In this document: in pieces, positions 44,516 to 53,445 of the stretch
Layout: each line of letters begins with the position of its first letter
How positions within the stretch are numbered: the first letter of the stretch is position 1
Assembly: GCF_001741865.1 (NCBI RefSeq)
Contig: NZ_CP017147.1
Location: forward strand, 3,029,001 to 3,093,000
Direction: 5' to 3'
Source: Bosea vaviloviae
GTDB lineage: Bacteria > Pseudomonadota > Alphaproteobacteria > Rhizobiales > Beijerinckiaceae
Length of the DNA stretch: 64,000 bases
The notes under the pieces: generated by a model
The model's input: the letters and a program-made list of their open reading frames with translations, nothing else
Told to the model about the DNA's origin: nothing
Database searches by the model: none
Program-made: the position numbers and the translations under genes

Positions 44516-46045
44516 TCAGCCCCGGAATGCGCCCTCAAAGCGTGCCTTGAGCAGGTTTTTCTGGATCTTCCCGAGCGTGTTGCGCGGCATCTCCGCGACC
44601 AGCTCGATGCGCTTGGGCACCTTGTATCCGGCAAGCGAGCGCTTGAGCGCGGCGATCGCGGCGCTCGTATCGAAACCCTCGGCCCCGCCCGCGAGCTGCA
44701 CCACCGCCAGCACCGCCTCGCCGAAATCGGCATGGGGCACGCCGATGACGGCGCTCTCCGCGACGCCGTCCAGCGCATTGACGGCGGCCTCGACCTCCCT
44801 GGGATAGACGTTGAGCCCGCCCGAGATGATCAGATCGGCGCCGCGCCCGAGCACGCTGACATAGCCTTGCGCATCGAGCCGGCCGAAATCGCCTGTTCGA
44901 AACCAGCCGTCCCGGAAAGCCTGCGCCGTCTTTTCCGGGTCCTGCCAATAGCCGAGGAACGGGTAGGGCTGGCGCAGTTCGATCATGCCGACGGTTCCCG
45001 CCGGCACGAGCTCGCCCTGCTCGTCGACGATGCGGATCGCCGAGCCCGGCAGCGGTTTGCCGGAGGTGTCGGGCCGGCGGCTGCCGCCGAGCCGGTTCGA
45101 GGTCGCGATCAGCACTTCGGTCAGGCCGTAGCGGTCGAGCAGGCGATGGCCGGTGCGCGCGGCGAAGGCCTCGAACGCGTCCGGCCGCATCGGCGCCGAG
45201 CCGGTCACGAACAGGCGCATCCCGGCGCAGAGCGCCCGGTCGAAGCGCGGATCGGCCATCAGCCTGGCGTAATAGGTCGGCACGCCCGCAAAGATCGTCG
45301 CGCGCGGCAGCGCGGCCAGCACGCTTCCGGCCTCGAATTTCGGCAGCAGGATCATCGCGGCCCCGCCCGCCAGAGCCGGCGTCGTCGTGCCGAACAGGCC
45401 ATAGGCCATCGGATTGGCGTGGAGCAGCGTATCGGTCTCGGTGATGCCCCAGCAGGAGGCGAGCGAACGCGCATTCCAGATCACGGAGCCAGCCGAGAGC
45501 AGCGCGCCCTTCGGCCGCCCGGTCGTGCCGGAGGTGTAGACCATGGCATTGGGATCGGACGGCGCGACGCTCTGGAGCGCGCTCTCGCCCGGCATCGTTT
45601 CGCTTCGCTCGATAAGGCTGCCGCTGCCGCCGGCATCAAGGGTCAAGTGCCTGCAGCCGGCGGCGCGGACGACGCTCTCACGCGTGGGGTCGCAGATCAC
45701 CAGTTTTGGCCTGGCATCGCCCAGGATATGGCCGATCTCGGCATCGGTCAGGCCGATATGCACGGGCACATAGACCGCGCCGAGCCGGCAGGCCGCGAGA
45801 TAGAGCAGCACGGCCTCGGGCGATTTCTCGAGGATGCCAGCGACGAAATCAGCCTTGCCGACCCCCTCGCTCGCCAGCAGGCCGGCATAGCGGGCCGTGA
45901 CGATGGACACCTCGCCAAAGCGGATGACGCGTCCGTCCGCGTTTTCCATGAAGACGCGGTTCGGGTCGCGCGCCGGATCGATCAGGGCAGCGAAGACATT
46001 CGCGTCGTCGGGCACGGTGATGGCGGGCATTGTGGTGGTAGACAT
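44516..46045 (-). CDS. Acyl-CoA synthetase, malonyl-CoA synthetase (MatB)-like
   Basis: A 509-residue ANL ligase. It has the P-loop AMVYTSGTTGRPKGALLS, the acceptor motif RLLDRYGLTEVLIATSNRLG, and WFRTGDFGRLDAQGYVSVLG followed by ISGGLNVYPREVE. The catalytic lysine is in MPRNTLGKIQKNLL. The region around the TEVLIATSN motif and overall length are closest to malonyl-/methylmalonyl-CoA synthetases, but the specificity residues cannot be verified by eye. The start at 46045 matches the family N-terminus. It follows the IclR regulator's strand and forms part of the 41-51 kb block. Confidence 0.88.
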   Translation of the reverse strand: MSTTTMPAITVPDDANVFAALIDPARDPNRVFMENADGRVIRFGEVSIVTARYAGLLASEGVGKADFVAGILEKSPEAVLLYLAACRLGAVYVPVHIGLTDAEIGHILGDARPKLVICDPTRESVVRAAGCRHLTLDAGGSGSLIERSETMPGESALQSVAPSDPNAMVYTSGTTGRPKGALLSAGSVIWNARSLASCWGITETDTLLHANPMAYGLFGTTTPALAGGAAMILLPKFEAGSVLAALPRATIFAGVPTYYARLMADPRFDRALCAGMRLFVTGSAPMRPDAFEAFAARTGHRLLDRYGLTEVLIATSNRLGGSRRPDTSGKPLPGSAIRIVDEQGELVPAGTVGMIELRQPYPFLGYWQDPEKTAQAFRDGWFRTGDFGRLDAQGYVSVLGRGADLIISGGLNVYPREVEAAVNALDGVAESAVIGVPHADFGEAVLAVVQLAGGAEGFDTSAAIAALKRSLAGYKVPKRIELVAEMPRNTLGKIQKNLLKARFEGAFRG

Positions 46046-46195
46046 GGCGTCGTCTTCCTGATCCGCAGGGCTCGGAGCCCGTCTAGAAATTCCGGCCCTC
46101 AAAGGCCTAGCCCCCCAGCGACAACCGCGCCGTCATCCCGGGTCTCCCGGAGCCTGCCATCAGGCCGGCTGAAAGCCGGACCCGGTGGGTCGCCC

Positions 46196-46530
46196 GGGAT
46201 GACGCGCCCTTTTCCCTTCTCCCCTCGCGGGCGAGATGAAGCGAAATCCCGGATGAAGGGCGCGGGGAACCCTTCTCCCGTGTGGGAGAAGGGCAGGGAT
46301 GAGGGCCCGCCGCTGATTGTTGGGACGCAACGGAGCCGCGCAGCCTTCTATTGAAAGGGCACACCCTCACCCCTACCCCTCTCCCATCCGGGAGAGGGGT
46401 TCCCGCGCCTGTCTCATTCGACCTTGCCCACTGGAAAGCCGTCAATGAACAGGACTTTTCGATCGGGTGCTCGCGGCGAACCGGACAGTCGTGGGTCAAG
46501 CCCGACCATGACGCGCGTCGGATTCCAGGG
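46196..46530. repeat. D-type mosaic repeat with a B-B' composite
   Basis: Hairpin B (about 46262-46300), inner GGCCCGCCGCTGATTGTTGG, and inverted B' (about 46365-46412) are followed by a module ending GTGGGTCAAGCCCGACCATG, the D terminal repeat. The left terminal repeat is missing. It fills most of the gap between the two flanking genes; 46046-46195 shows only a short palindrome. Confidence 0.7.
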
Positions 46531-46555
46531 CTCAGCCGCATATCCAAACGAACCC

Positions 46556-47332
46556 TCAGCGGCCGCTGAAAACGGGCTTGCGCTTCTGCGCGAAGGCGAG
46601 CGAGCCCTCGCGATAATCGGCGCTGCGGTCGGCCATGTCGGAGAGGGCGGCGATTTCGCCCGCGACCTCTGGAAGCCTTCCCTGCAGCATCGCATCGCAG
46701 GCGAGCTTGGCGGCCCGGATCGAGAGCGGCGCATTGGCGATCATCGGCTCGGCCATGCGCAGCGCCGCCTCGACGACATCGCCCGCGACGACCTCCGAGA
46801 CCAGGCCGCAGGCCTGGGCCGCGCGAGCATCGATAAGCTCGCCGGTGTAGAGCATGCGCCTGGCCATGCCGATGCCGGCGGTGGCGGCGAGAAGCTGGGT
46901 CGAGTCGGCCGGGTAGACCAGCCCGAGCTTGGCCGGCGGCACGCCGAAGCGTGCCGTGGCGTCGGCGAGCCGGAAATCGGTCCGCAGCGCCAGCGTGCAG
47001 CCGCCGCCTACGCAGGGGCCGCTGACGGCCGCGATCACCGGCACCAGTGAGGCGGAGACGGCGGCATAGCAGGCCATGATCGCATCCCAATAGGCCTGCC
47101 GCGCCGGGGGATCGTCGCGAACCGCGGCAAAGGCGCCGATCTCGTCGCCGGCGCAGAACGCACCGCCGCGGCCGGTCAGGATGATGGCGCGGATCGAGGG
47201 ATCGGAGCGCAATTCGACGAAGCTGTCCCCGAGCGCCTGCCAGGCCGCGCTGTTCAGGGCATTGCGCTTGGCGGGGCGATTGATCGCGACGATGGCGACG
47301 CTGCCACGACGCTCGCGCTCGATATCGGTCAT
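46556..47332 (-). CDS. Enoyl-CoA hydratase/isomerase family protein (crotonase)
   Basis: A 258-residue crotonase-fold enzyme. The oxyanion-hole segments are GGAFCAGDEIGAF and SGPCVGGGCTLALRTDF. Where hydratases have the acid/base glutamate of PEI, this protein reads ARFGVPPAKLGLVYP, so Glu144 is replaced by Pro, pointing to an isomerase, hydrolase or other crotonase reaction. It is divergent from a CaiC-like acyl-CoA ligase across an AT-rich promoter. The pair suggests CoA-activated breakdown of an acid taken up by the ABC system. Confidence 0.9.
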   Translation of the reverse strand: MTDIERERRGSVAIVAINRPAKRNALNSAAWQALGDSFVELRSDPSIRAIILTGRGGAFCAGDEIGAFAAVRDDPPARQAYWDAIMACYAAVSASLVPVIAAVSGPCVGGGCTLALRTDFRLADATARFGVPPAKLGLVYPADSTQLLAATAGIGMARRMLYTGELIDARAAQACGLVSEVVAGDVVEAALRMAEPMIANAPLSIRAAKLACDAMLQGRLPEVAGEIAALSDMADRSADYREGSLAFAQKRKPVFSGR

Positions 47333-47358
47333 GGCGCTTGCTCCGTAGATATTGCTAT

Positions 47359-47375
47359 ATAATAATCATTATTAT
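47359..47375. promoter_or_regulatory. AT-rich palindrome in the crotonase/ligase promoter
   Basis: ATAATAAT-C-ATTATTAT is a perfect 8+1+8 palindrome, 26 bp upstream of the crotonase start. Likely operator. Confidence 0.55.
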
Positions 47376-47457
47376 GAATGGCGCGACAGCCTGTCAACCG
47401 CCACCGGGATACCGGCCGCTTGACAGGGGCGCGAGCGAATATCAATATTCAATTATC

Positions 47458-47476
47458 ATTATTGTATATCGATATA
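47458..47476. promoter_or_regulatory. Shared 17-bp promoter motif, copy 2
   Basis: ATTATTGTATATCGATA (47458-47474) matches 15 of 17 bases of the copy at 42557-42573. It overlaps a perfect TATATCGATATA palindrome (47465-47476) and lies 21 bp upstream of the CaiC-like ligase start. Confidence 0.6.
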
Positions 47477-47495
47477 TGATCGCGCGGACCGCCTC

Positions 47496-49058
47496 ATGCA
47501 GACCCAGACCTTGCAGACGAACGAGATCACCATCAGCCAGCTCTGGGACCGGCGCGCCGCCAGCGACCCGGGCCATGTCTATTGCCGCTTCGGGCAGGAG
47601 AGCTGGACGATCGGCCGGCTCGACGCCGCCATCAATCGTCTGGCCAATGCGCTGCTCGCAACCGGCCTGAAGCAGGGCGACCGCGTCGCGGTGATGCTGC
47701 CGAGCCATCCCGAGCACATCATCGTCATCTTCGCGCTGGCCAAGGCCGGGCTCCTGCGCATCCCCGTCAACACCCATCTCAAGGGGGCGGCGCTCGACTT
47801 CGTCTTCGACCGCTTCGAGCCGCATGCGCTGATCGCAGACGCGGCCTATGCCGAGCCGCTCGCGCCGGTCCTTGGGCGGTTGCCGGAGCTTCCGGTGTTC
47901 TGGCGCGGCGGCGAGGGCGCGCAAAGCCTGGCCAACCTGTTCGAGCGCGGCAGCCCCTTGCCGCCCCCGGTGACGGTCGCGGCCGACGACATCATCGCGA
48001 TCACCCCGAGTTCCGGCACCACCGGCGAGCCGAAAGGCGTGCTCAAGACGGACCGCAGCCTGCGCGCCGGCCCGATGGGCACGCTCGCCTTGACCGGCGC
48101 GAGCGCGGGCGACGTCTTCCTGCTCTGGGAGCCGCTGCATCACGGCGCCGGCGTCGCGGTGCTGATCGCGGCGTTGATGCAGCCGATCACGCTCGCCATG
48201 GTCGAGAAGTTCAGCGCCTCGCAATTCTGGGAGCAGGTGCGCCGCTTCGAGGTGACCCATATCCATTATCTCGGCGGCGTGCTGCCGCTGCTGCTGAAGC
48301 AGCCGGCAAGCCCTGGTGACCGCGACCACAAGGTCAGGATGGCCTGGGGCGGCGGCTGCCCGCTCGATGTCTGGCGCGCTTTCGAGGAGCGCTTCGGGGT
48401 TTCGCTTTATGAGGGCTACGGCCTCTCGGAGATGACGACCTTCGTCACGATCAACCCGGAGGGCCGGCTCGGCTCCTGCGGCAGGCCCTTGCCCTTCTAT
48501 GAGGTGCGCCTGCTCGATGAGGCGGGCGCCGAGGTCGCGGTCGGCGAGCCCGGCGAGATCGTGGTGTTGCCGCGCGATCCCGGCCTCGCCTTCAAGGGCT
48601 ATTTCCGCATGGAAGAGGCGGGTGCCGCGCTCGTCAAGGATGGCTGGTTCTCGACCGGTGACCTCGCCCGCAGGGACGAGGATGGCTTCCTGTTCTATTG
48701 CGGGCGCAAGAAGGACAGCGTCAGGCGGCGCGGCGTCAACATCTCGGCCTGGGAGGTCGAGCGCGTCGTCCTGACCCATGACGAGATCGAGGAATGCGCC
48801 CTGATCGGCGTCCCCAGCGAAATGGGCGACGACGACCTCAAGCTCTTCATCCGGCCTGCGCCCGGTCGCGCGCTCGACCCCGCCGGCCTCGTCGCATGGT
48901 GCGAGCAGCGGCTGCCCTATTTCCAGATTCCACGCTATATCGAGGGCATCGACGAATTCCCGAAGACGCCGACGCAGCGCATCAAGAAGAGCGAGCTGAG
49001 CCGCAGCGTCGCCGGGTGCTTCGACCGCGAAGGCGCCGGCTCCAAGCTCGGCAGGTAG
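47496..49058 (+). CDS. Class I acyl-CoA ligase, CaiC-like
   Basis: A 520-residue ANL ligase. Motifs: AITPSSGTTGEPKGVLKTDR, YEGYGLSEMTTFVTINPEGR and GWFSTGDLARRDEDGFLFYC followed by KKDSVRRRGVNISAWEVER. The last pattern (RRRGxNISxxEVE) is typical of the crotonobetaine/carnitine-CoA ligase branch. The C-terminal lysine is in KTPTQRIKKSEL. It is divergent from the crotonase and 10 bp upstream of two ABC permease genes, so the transcript probably encodes uptake and activation of a betaine- or acid-type substrate. Substrate unknown. Confidence 0.87.
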   Translation: MQTQTLQTNEITISQLWDRRAASDPGHVYCRFGQESWTIGRLDAAINRLANALLATGLKQGDRVAVMLPSHPEHIIVIFALAKAGLLRIPVNTHLKGAALDFVFDRFEPHALIADAAYAEPLAPVLGRLPELPVFWRGGEGAQSLANLFERGSPLPPPVTVAADDIIAITPSSGTTGEPKGVLKTDRSLRAGPMGTLALTGASAGDVFLLWEPLHHGAGVAVLIAALMQPITLAMVEKFSASQFWEQVRRFEVTHIHYLGGVLPLLLKQPASPGDRDHKVRMAWGGGCPLDVWRAFEERFGVSLYEGYGLSEMTTFVTINPEGRLGSCGRPLPFYEVRLLDEAGAEVAVGEPGEIVVLPRDPGLAFKGYFRMEEAGAALVKDGWFSTGDLARRDEDGFLFYCGRKKDSVRRRGVNISAWEVERVVLTHDEIEECALIGVPSEMGDDDLKLFIRPAPGRALDPAGLVAWCEQRLPYFQIPRYIEGIDEFPKTPTQRIKKSELSRSVAGCFDREGAGSKLGR

Positions 49059-49068
49059 CGGGGGAACG

Positions 49069-50037
49069 ATGGCCGGATGGTTCCTTCAGCGCCTGCTCCA
49101 GGCCGGGTTCGTCGTGCTGGCGATGACGGTGATCGTCTTCATCGGCATCAGCGTCATCGGCGACCCTGTCGCGGTGCTGATCTCGCCCGATGCCGACCAG
49201 GCCGAACGAATGCGCGCGATCACGGCCTTCGGGCTCGATCGCCCACTCTGGGCGCAATACCTGTCCTTCCTGAACGGGGCGCTGCATGGCGATCTCGGCC
49301 GCAGCTTCGTCTATAACGAGCCCGCCCTGAAGATCATCCTGCAGCGCATGCCGGCGACGCTCGAACTCGCCGTTTGCGCCATGCTGCTGGCGACCTTCAT
49401 CGGCATTCCGCTGGGTCTTTATGCCGGCCTCAAGCCCAACGCGCCGCTGGCGCGGGTGATCATGACCGGCTCGATCCTCGGCTTTTCGCTGCCGGGCTTC
49501 TGGGTCGGCCTGCTGCTGATCATGGTCTTTGCGGTGCAGCTCGGCTGGCTGCCCTCGGGCGGGCGCGGCGAGACCAGGGTATTCCTCGGCATCGGCTGGT
49601 CCTTCCTGACGCTCGACGGTCTGCAACATCTCGTGCTGCCGGCGCTCAACCTGGCGCTGTTCAAGATTTCGCTGGTGATGCGGCTGGTGCGGGCCGAGAC
49701 CCGCGAGGTCATCCCCCAGGACTTCATCCGCACGGCGCGCGCCAAGGGCCTGCCCGAGGGCCGGGTGATCTTCCGGCACCTGTTGAAGAACATCATGATC
49801 CCGGTCGTCACCATCATCGGGCTCGAATTCGGCTCGGTGATCGCCTTTTCCGTGGTCACGGAGACGATCTTCGCCTGGCCCGGCATGGGCAAGCTGATCA
49901 TCGACAGCATCCATGTGTTGGATCGGCCGATGATCGTCGCCTATCTCATGATCATCGTGCTGATGTTCGTGATCATCAACCTCCTCGTCGACTGCCTCTA
50001 CACGGCGCTCGATCCGCGCGTCAGGATGGGCAAATGA
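49069..50037 (+). CDS. ABC transporter permease, DppB-type
   Basis: A 322-residue inner-membrane permease with six membrane segments. The family signature lies in RLVRAETREVIPQDFIRTAR followed by AKGLPEGRVIFRHLLKNIMI, the EAA loop that contacts the ATPase. FSVVTETIFAWPGMGKLIID is typical of DppB. It starts 10 bp after the CaiC-like ligase and overlaps DppC by ATGA. The binding protein at 40939 is a plausible partner. No ATP-binding subunits are encoded in this window. Confidence 0.93.
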   Translation: MAGWFLQRLLQAGFVVLAMTVIVFIGISVIGDPVAVLISPDADQAERMRAITAFGLDRPLWAQYLSFLNGALHGDLGRSFVYNEPALKIILQRMPATLELAVCAMLLATFIGIPLGLYAGLKPNAPLARVIMTGSILGFSLPGFWVGLLLIMVFAVQLGWLPSGGRGETRVFLGIGWSFLTLDGLQHLVLPALNLALFKISLVMRLVRAETREVIPQDFIRTARAKGLPEGRVIFRHLLKNIMIPVVTIIGLEFGSVIAFSVVTETIFAWPGMGKLIIDSIHVLDRPMIVAYLMIIVLMFVIINLLVDCLYTALDPRVRMGK

Positions 50038-50969
50038 CCGCGCCGGCCTCGAGCGCAGAGATTGCGAGCCCGCCGCGTGCGACGCCGCTGCGCCGCTTCC
50101 TGCGCGCCTTCGCCTCGTCGCGCCTGGCCATGGCCGGCCTCGTCGCCTTCGCCGCGATCGTGCTCGCCGCGCTGCTGGCGCCCTGGATCTCGCCGCAGAA
50201 CCCCTATGACCTGATGCAGCTCGACATCCTGGACGGGCGCCTGCCGCCGGGTGCGGTCTCTGGCGCGGGCGCGATCTCGGGCACCGGCATGACCTTTTGG
50301 CTGGGCACCGACGACCAGGGCCGCGACATGCTCTCGGCGATTCTCTACGGGCTGCGGATCTCACTTGTCGTCGGCATCTCATCGGCCCTGCTGGCGGCGG
50401 CTATCGGCACGACGCTGGGACTGTTTGCCGCCTATGCCGGCGGACGCATCGAAACCGCGCTGATGCGGCTGGTCGATCTGCAGCTCTCCTTTCCGACGAT
50501 CCTGATCGCGCTGATGATCCTCGCCTTCCTCGGCAAGGGCATCGCCAATGTCGTGCTCGCGCTCGTCATCGTGGAATGGGCGGTCTATGCCCGCACCGCC
50601 CGCGCCAGCGCGCTGATCGAAAGCCGCAAGGAGTATATCGAGGCGGCCCGCGCCATGGGTGCGCGGCCGATGCGCATCCTGCTGCGCCATCTCCTGCCGA
50701 ACTGCCTGCCGCCGCTGATGGTGATCGCCACCGTGCAGATCGCGCGCGCCATCGCGCTGGAGGCGACGCTCTCCTTCCTCGGGCTCGGCGTGCCCGTGAC
50801 CGAGCCGAGCCTGGGCATGCTGATCGCCAATGGCTACCAGTACATGCTGTCGGGCAAGTTCTGGATCAGCTTCTATCCCGGCCTCGCCTTGCTCGCGACC
50901 GTGGTCGCGATCAACCTGATCGGCGACCATCTGCGCGACGTCCTCAACCCGCGCCGGCAGGTCGATTGA
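50034..50969 (+). CDS. ABC transporter permease, DppC-type
   Basis: A 311-residue permease. It has the N-terminal DppC/OppC-type hydrophobic segment (LAMAGLVAFAAIVLAALLAP), TDDQGRDMLSAILYGLRISL, and the EAA loop SRKEYIEAARAMGARPMRIL. SFLGLGVPVTEPSLGMLI is the standard DppC C-terminal motif. It overlaps DppB by 4 bp and is the last gene of this plus-strand run; the expected DppD/DppF ATPases do not follow, so the system must borrow them or they lie elsewhere. Confidence 0.93.
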   Translation: MTAPASSAEIASPPRATPLRRFLRAFASSRLAMAGLVAFAAIVLAALLAPWISPQNPYDLMQLDILDGRLPPGAVSGAGAISGTGMTFWLGTDDQGRDMLSAILYGLRISLVVGISSALLAAAIGTTLGLFAAYAGGRIETALMRLVDLQLSFPTILIALMILAFLGKGIANVVLALVIVEWAVYARTARASALIESRKEYIEAARAMGARPMRILLRHLLPNCLPPLMVIATVQIARAIALEATLSFLGLGVPVTEPSLGMLIANGYQYMLSGKFWISFYPGLALLATVVAINLIGDHLRDVLNPRRQVD

Positions 50970-51126
50970 GGGGCGGGGTGGCTGAAAGGGCAGGGCGGCT
51001 CGGTCGTCATATCCCGACGGCTTGCGTCCGGCTTTGCGCGTCGGCGCTGCCCCCGCCGGGACAGGCGCACGGCTGAAGCGGGATCGCGCCTGCCGGCTCA
51101 TGGGGCGCAGGTCGGAACCCCGCCGT

Positions 51127-51867
51127 TCAGACATTGCGCTGCACGCCAGAGCGGGCGAGCACGCCGGGCTTCAGGCGCTCGTTTGGGCCGTAATCTTCGG
51201 CTGGATGGAAATAGAGCCGGGGCGTCTGGTCGATCGTCAACAATCGCTCGCGATAGGCTGCAAGTTGGGCGGCGCGGCCGGCCTCAATGAGGCGTCCCGG
51301 CATATAGGCGAGATAGGGCGGCAGGACGTCGAAACCGGTATAGCGCAGCAGCCCGTTATGGATCGGCCAGAGCACGGACAGGATATCGCCGTCGATGCCG
51401 TCAGGCGCATAGGTGTCGGCAGAGGTGCCCGTCGTGGCGCAGACCATCGCCAGTTTTCCCGCGAACATGCCGGTATCGTATTTCCTGCCCGGCATATAGG
51501 CGAAGCCGCGCGCGAAGACGCGGTCGGCCCAGCCTTTCAGAATGGCGGGCATGCCGAACCACCACACAGGGAACTGCAGGATCAAGAGATCGGCGCGCTG
51601 AAGCTTGGCCTGTTCGGCTGCGATGTCGCCGGCGATGTTGCCGGTCTCCATCGCATGGGTCTGCTCGCGGGCGATGCTGAGACGGCTTGGGTCGGAGCGC
51701 TCGCCGGTGAAATCGGAGGGCCCCGTCACGGCATTGAAATTCATGGCGTAGAGATCGGAAACCTCGACTTGGTGGCCGGCCTGGCTCAGCACCTCCACGG
51801 CCAGATTGCGCATGGCCCCGTTGAAGGATGTCGGTTCGGGATGGGCGTAGACGATCAGGATGTTCAT
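51127..51867 (-). CDS. NAD(P)H-dependent flavoprotein oxidoreductase (flavodoxin-like fold)
   Basis: A 246-residue protein of the NQO1/KefF quinone reductase group. The FMN/FAD phosphate loop is NILIVYAHPEPTSFNGAMRN, and LLILQFPVWWFGMPAILKGW with DRVFARGFAY is the conserved flavin and dimer region. It reduces quinones or nitro compounds by two electrons. It stands alone on the minus strand after the ABC block, and no regulator is obvious. Confidence 0.92.
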   Translation of the reverse strand: MNILIVYAHPEPTSFNGAMRNLAVEVLSQAGHQVEVSDLYAMNFNAVTGPSDFTGERSDPSRLSIAREQTHAMETGNIAGDIAAEQAKLQRADLLILQFPVWWFGMPAILKGWADRVFARGFAYMPGRKYDTGMFAGKLAMVCATTGTSADTYAPDGIDGDILSVLWPIHNGLLRYTGFDVLPPYLAYMPGRLIEAGRAAQLAAYRERLLTIDQTPRLYFHPAEDYGPNERLKPGVLARSGVQRNV

Positions 51868-51956
51868 CGGCGGACCCTTGGGAGGAGCGGGGGCAGGCTG
51901 GAGCGTTTTCGAGCGAAGTGGGGCCCGGGATGCATTTCTGGACCTCTACAGGTAGC

Positions 51957-52282
51957 GCTCGGGGAACCCTCTCCTGCATCGAAGTCGGGTCTACCCGACT
52001 TCGACACTCTGGGTGCTGAACTCGGGCAAGCCCGAGTTCAGTGAGAGGGGCAGGGGTGAGGTGTCGGCCCCTGGACCAGTTGCGTGATGTCCTTGCCGTC
52101 ATTGCGAGCGCAGCGAAGCAATCTAGGAGGGCTCGCTCTACGTCGCCTGGATTGCTTCGCTGCGCTCGCAATGACGGTGGGCAGCAATGACGATCGAGCA
52201 GCGGTGAGGTCACAACCAAAGCGTCAAACGGCCGACCCCTCACCCTGCCCTCTCCCTCCGGGAGAGGGTTCCCCGCGCTTGC
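51957..52282. repeat. B-B' composite with inserted double hairpin and nested A element
   Basis: In hairpin B the loop is replaced by hairpins at 51979-52004 and 52017-52040. The inner segment GTGAGGTGTCGGCCCCTGGA matches the composites at 17096 and 57459. A complete A element lies at 52097-52176. The intact B' hairpin is CCCTCTCCCTCCGGGAGAGGG (about 52245). Fills most of the gap 51868-52373. Confidence 0.8.
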
Positions 52283-52373
52283 CTCGGCTCGGGAATGGAT
52301 TCCGGATCGGCGCCGCCGACGCCGCTTGTCCGGGATGACGCGCTCTGTGACAACGACAAGCTGGCGAGATCAG

Positions 52374-53345
52374 CTATGCCGGTTTTCGATCGCTCCGGAT
52401 CGTCTCGGTCGGGACGTCCTGGTCCGGTATGCGGCCCGACCAGATGCCTTGTGCCACGAGGCTTTCAATCGTGGTCGTGATGACCTGGCCGGCGAAACGC
52501 GCCAGGCGCGATGTCGGCCGGTCCATCGGAAACGCCATGACCAGGCGGCGCGTCGGCACCGGCTCGACGAGCGGCGCGGCGCAGAGGCGGCCTTCGCGCA
52601 ATTCCTCATGGATCGGTGCCAGCGGCAGCACGGTCATGCCATGGCCGCTCCGCACCAGCCCCTTGAGCGTGGCATAGCTGTCGGCCTCGACCTTGATGTC
52701 GAGCGCAAAGCCGCGCTCCTGCGCGCAGCGCTCGACGATCTCGCGCAGCCCGTGCCCACGGCTCGGCAGCAGCAGCCGCTGATGCTCCAATTGAGCAAAG
52801 TCGACACGGCTGTCGGGAGACAAGCCGGCGCCGGGAGGGCTGATCAGGAACAGCGTCTCGTCCAGCAAGGGGCGGATGCGAAGCGTGCGCGCGGATTTCG
52901 GATCGTAGAGGATGGCGGCATCGACCTCGCCGCGGTGAAGCCAGTCGAGAAGATAGCCGGAATAGGCGCTGACGATGCGCAAGGTCGCCTCCGGATGCGC
53001 TTCGCGAAACGCCGAAACCAGCGGCTCGGACAGGATGTCGGAGGCCGTCGGCGGCATCCCGATCGAGACATGGCCGCGCAACGGGGCGTTCTCGTCGGAG
53101 ACGACGGCGCGGATCTCCTCCATCTCCGCCATGATGCGCAGGGCGTGGCGCAGCACATCCTGGCCTGCCTCGGTAACGATCATGCCGCGCCCGTGCCGGT
53201 CGAACAGGCGCGTTTCCAACTCGTCTTCCAGAAGCCTGATCTGCCGGCTCAGCGCCGGCTGGGCGATATGCAGCCGGTCCGCTGCCTTGGAGAGGCTGCC
53301 GAGTTCGGCGACATGGATCAGGGTGCGGAGCTGGTTGATATCCAT
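52374..53345 (-). CDS. LysR family transcriptional regulator
   Basis: A 323-residue regulator. MDINQLRTLIHVAELGSLSK and AADRLHIAQPALSRQIRLLE form the winged helix, followed by FDRHGRGMIVTEAG and a type 2 binding-protein effector domain. It is divergent from the TPP decarboxylase alpha subunit, with a perfect GCTATAG-N7-CTATAGC operator directly upstream of its start. It very probably controls the 53.4-56.3 kb gene run. Effector unknown, presumably a substrate of that pathway. Confidence 0.92.
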   Translation of the reverse strand: MDINQLRTLIHVAELGSLSKAADRLHIAQPALSRQIRLLEDELETRLFDRHGRGMIVTEAGQDVLRHALRIMAEMEEIRAVVSDENAPLRGHVSIGMPPTASDILSEPLVSAFREAHPEATLRIVSAYSGYLLDWLHRGEVDAAILYDPKSARTLRIRPLLDETLFLISPPGAGLSPDSRVDFAQLEHQRLLLPSRGHGLREIVERCAQERGFALDIKVEADSYATLKGLVRSGHGMTVLPLAPIHEELREGRLCAAPLVEPVPTRRLVMAFPMDRPTSRLARFAGQVITTTIESLVAQGIWSGRIPDQDVPTETIRSDRKPA

Positions 53346-53366
53346 GCTATAGAATATCGCTATAGC
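53346..53366. promoter_or_regulatory. LysR operator between the regulator and the decarboxylase genes
   Basis: GCTATAG-AATATCG-CTATAGC is a perfect 7+7+7 palindrome directly at the regulator start and 80 bp from the decarboxylase start. It is AT-rich against the background and contains T-N11-A pairs. Confidence 0.7.
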
Positions 53367-53445
53367 TGATCGCGAAAAAGGGTCGATGTCGGAATAATTT
53401 GGGCATGGCTATATCGGCGGAGATTTCCCGCTGAGGAGCCGCGCC

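Noticed and set aside
43440..46560. A recurring peptide-like reading MNRTFRSGARGEP in several D-type repeats, considered as a small conserved gene
   Set aside because: Frames and stops differ between copies and no ribosome site is conserved; DNA-level repeat similarity explains it.
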